From a virus, in the IMG/VR virus record IMGVR_UViG_3300025030_000038, positions 186,001 through 250,000 of that record: a DNA stretch of 64,000 nucleotides; one strand, written 5' to 3'. How positions within the stretch are numbered: position 1 is the stretch's first letter; each line of letters begins with the position of its first letter. Of the stretch, positions 63,000 through 64,000 are shown one piece after another. The notes beneath the pieces were generated by a model. It had not been told where the DNA came from. It ran no database searches and was given only the letters and a program-made list of their open reading frames with translations. Both the position numbers and the translations under genes were made by a program.

Positions 63000-64000
63000 T
63001 TAGCTGGCCTTGAACTGATCGAATGCCGAGGGCTCCCGTCGAGCCAGATCCGCCAGTTTTGCCCCGAGCTTACAGAGGGCATCATAGTAATCCGTACTGA
63101 GGTGATCGGGGCATTCATTGTGCCCAAACTCATGAATGATCAGCTCGTCCACATCCACGCAGGGGCCCTTGTTGAACCATGCGTGCCCCAAGCGTCCCAG
63201 ATTCAGGGTGAGCACCCCACTCGGCCCGAAGGTAGCCCCGAAGGGCCACCCCACGTCACAGACGACCCTCACCGTGATCTGACGTCGCAGCAACTTGTGC
63301 CCCAACCACTCGGCATAGGCCACCGTGTTCTGGATCCCGGGGGTCCACTTTGATGGGTCCAAGAGCGTCAGGGGGGCCCCTCCAGAGGTGTAAGGCTTGG
63401 CTGAGGGGGAGAGTTGCCCCGCGGGCAGGGCAACCCCCGCCAGCTTGATATTGACCCACTGTTCGCGTGTGAAGGACCCACCGGGGATCAAGTTGTATCC
63501 CTCAGACACCAGCCGCTTGTTGGCCTCCGTGTCAGTCGGGTCATAAATGGCAGCCTTCTCACCGAAGCGACCCTGAACCACCTGCTTGACCGCCCCCCGG
63601 CTCACATCAGGACTCGCCAGAGCATCCGCCACCCAGGTAGCACTGGAATCGGTCTCAGCCAGGAACCCGTGCATCTCATTGAGCACAGCAGTTCGCAGTA
63701 CCCTCAGGTAGGAAGGGGTCACATTGTCCCGGTCCATGTTGAGTGGGATTTTCTGCTGGATGTCGATATCCCATTTATCTCCCGTTTCAACCACCGGGAT
63801 CCCCATCTCGTAGAGGGTGGGTGCATCACCCGGCTTGGGGTCATAGACATGGACATCCGTCTGTCGCTTGGAGGGACGGAGGATACCTTCCCCATCAGCG
63901 GAGACCGTGGGCAGTGTAACCTTGAAGCTGGCCAGGGGCTTCCTGGTCAGAAGGGGGCCCTCGTTGAAAGTGGTAGCAATGTGCTGGGGAGGGAGGAGGC
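63000..64000 (-). CDS. GHKL ATPase-like protein, C-terminal part (partial, runs off edge)
   Basis: QHIATTFNEGPLLTRKPLAS onward and VYDPKPGDAPTLYEMGIPVV resemble C-terminal portions of phage Hsp90/gyrase-type (rIIA-like) ATPases. The C-terminus adds LIIHEFGHNECPDHLS, an HExxH-like zinc motif. The N-terminal ATPase part lies outside the window, so the family call is by the visible part only. Confidence 0.55.
   Translation of the reverse strand, partial: LLPPQHIATTFNEGPLLTRKPLASFKVTLPTVSADGEGILRPSKRQTDVHVYDPKPGDAPTLYEMGIPVVETGDKWDIDIQQKIPLNMDRDNVTPSYLRVLRTAVLNEMHGFLAETDSSATWVADALASPDVSRGAVKQVVQGRFGEKAAIYDPTDTEANKRLVSEGYNLIPGGSFTREQWVNIKLAGVALPAGQLSPSAKPYTSGGAPLTLLDPSKWTPGIQNTVAYAEWLGHKLLRRQITVRVVCDVGWPFGATFGPSGVLTLNLGRLGHAWFNKGPCVDVDELIIHEFGHNECPDHLSTDYYDALCKLGAKLADLARREPSAFDQFKAS

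Noticed and set aside
1-64000. CRISPR array
   Set aside because: The many intergenic repeats are irregularly spaced, on both strands, and sit at gene starts; no spacer-repeat periodicity.
1-64000. Global stop-codon reassignment
   Set aside because: TAA, TAG and TGA all terminate well-formed genes with overlapping downstream starts, so a changed genetic code is not supported.

Overview
This window is a stretch of a large tailed-phage genome (Caudoviricetes, contractile-tail type). The evidence is a virion and lysis block at 46-60 kb (tail fibre, baseplate hub or needle protein, papain-like peptidase, PGRP-type amidase), very dense overlapping small genes with ATGA/GTGA/TAATG junctions, phage-encoded tRNAs, several families of selfish nucleases, and nucleotide and RNA metabolism genes typical of large phages. 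By eye the DNA is GC-rich. No host gene neighbourhood is visible, so the host cannot be named.

Layout. 0-13.3 kb (+ strand): arrays of small, mostly unrecognised genes, a tRNA locus at 7.5-7.9 kb, an HNH endonuclease and a DUF3846-like protein. 13.3-14.2 kb: a non-coding gap between convergent blocks, packed with nine TTGACA hexamers and hairpins. 14.2-33 kb (- strand): a DNA methyltransferase, a damaged methyltransferase with an HNH reading frame beside it, a broken SerRS-like gene, MazG-like, a zinc metallopeptidase, a J-domain protein, Nudix, a TPM/LemA-like pair, an esterase and a DHH phosphoesterase. It is interrupted by + strand islands that carry an ADP-ribosyltransferase-like gene and proteins with a shared N-terminal tag. 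33-34.3 kb: a short + array. 34.3-46 kb (- strand): HAD nucleotidase, dNMP kinase, two PTH2-type peptidyl-tRNA hydrolases each beside a tRNA gene (one with the ochre-suppressor anticodon UUA, one Arg-CCU), a TnpB, a LAGLIDADG nuclease and RtcB. 46-59.8 kb (+ strand): muralytic enzyme, SET-domain protein, Dps/ferritin-like protein, GroEL-like chaperonin, tail fibre, baseplate proteins and amidase. 59.8-64 kb (- strand): GIY-YIG (T5orf172) protein, an HNH to RNA-ligase fusion, and a GHKL-type ATPase-like protein running off the right edge.

Regulation. About 30 copies of a roughly 45-bp element precede small genes on both strands. Its conserved parts are CTAAA, a spacer that is exactly 15 nt in 24 copies, then RCCGATAG. 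This is the textbook consensus of flagellar sigma-28 (FliA/SigD) promoters. It runs straight into a GAGG Shine-Dalgarno a few bases before the start codon. It is absent from the structural block, where a different short motif (GGTRNNGTA) precedes several genes. This suggests at least two transcription classes.

Themes. (1) RNA repair and translation: RtcB, HNH-RNA ligase, SerRS-like core, two PTH2 proteins, tRNA-Thr with a giant D-loop, tRNA-Arg and a UUA suppressor-type tRNA. (2) Candidate virion-packaged effectors: unrelated proteins (acetyltransferase-like, ADP-ribosyltransferase-like, zinc protease) carry one of two shared N-terminal tags that resemble capsid-targeting propeptides. (3) Genome fluidity: paralogous small genes, duplicated gene ends, five or more selfish nucleases, and a group of genes interrupted by single frameshifts or in-frame stops between 10 and 33 kb. 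The last could be sequence error, decay or recoding.
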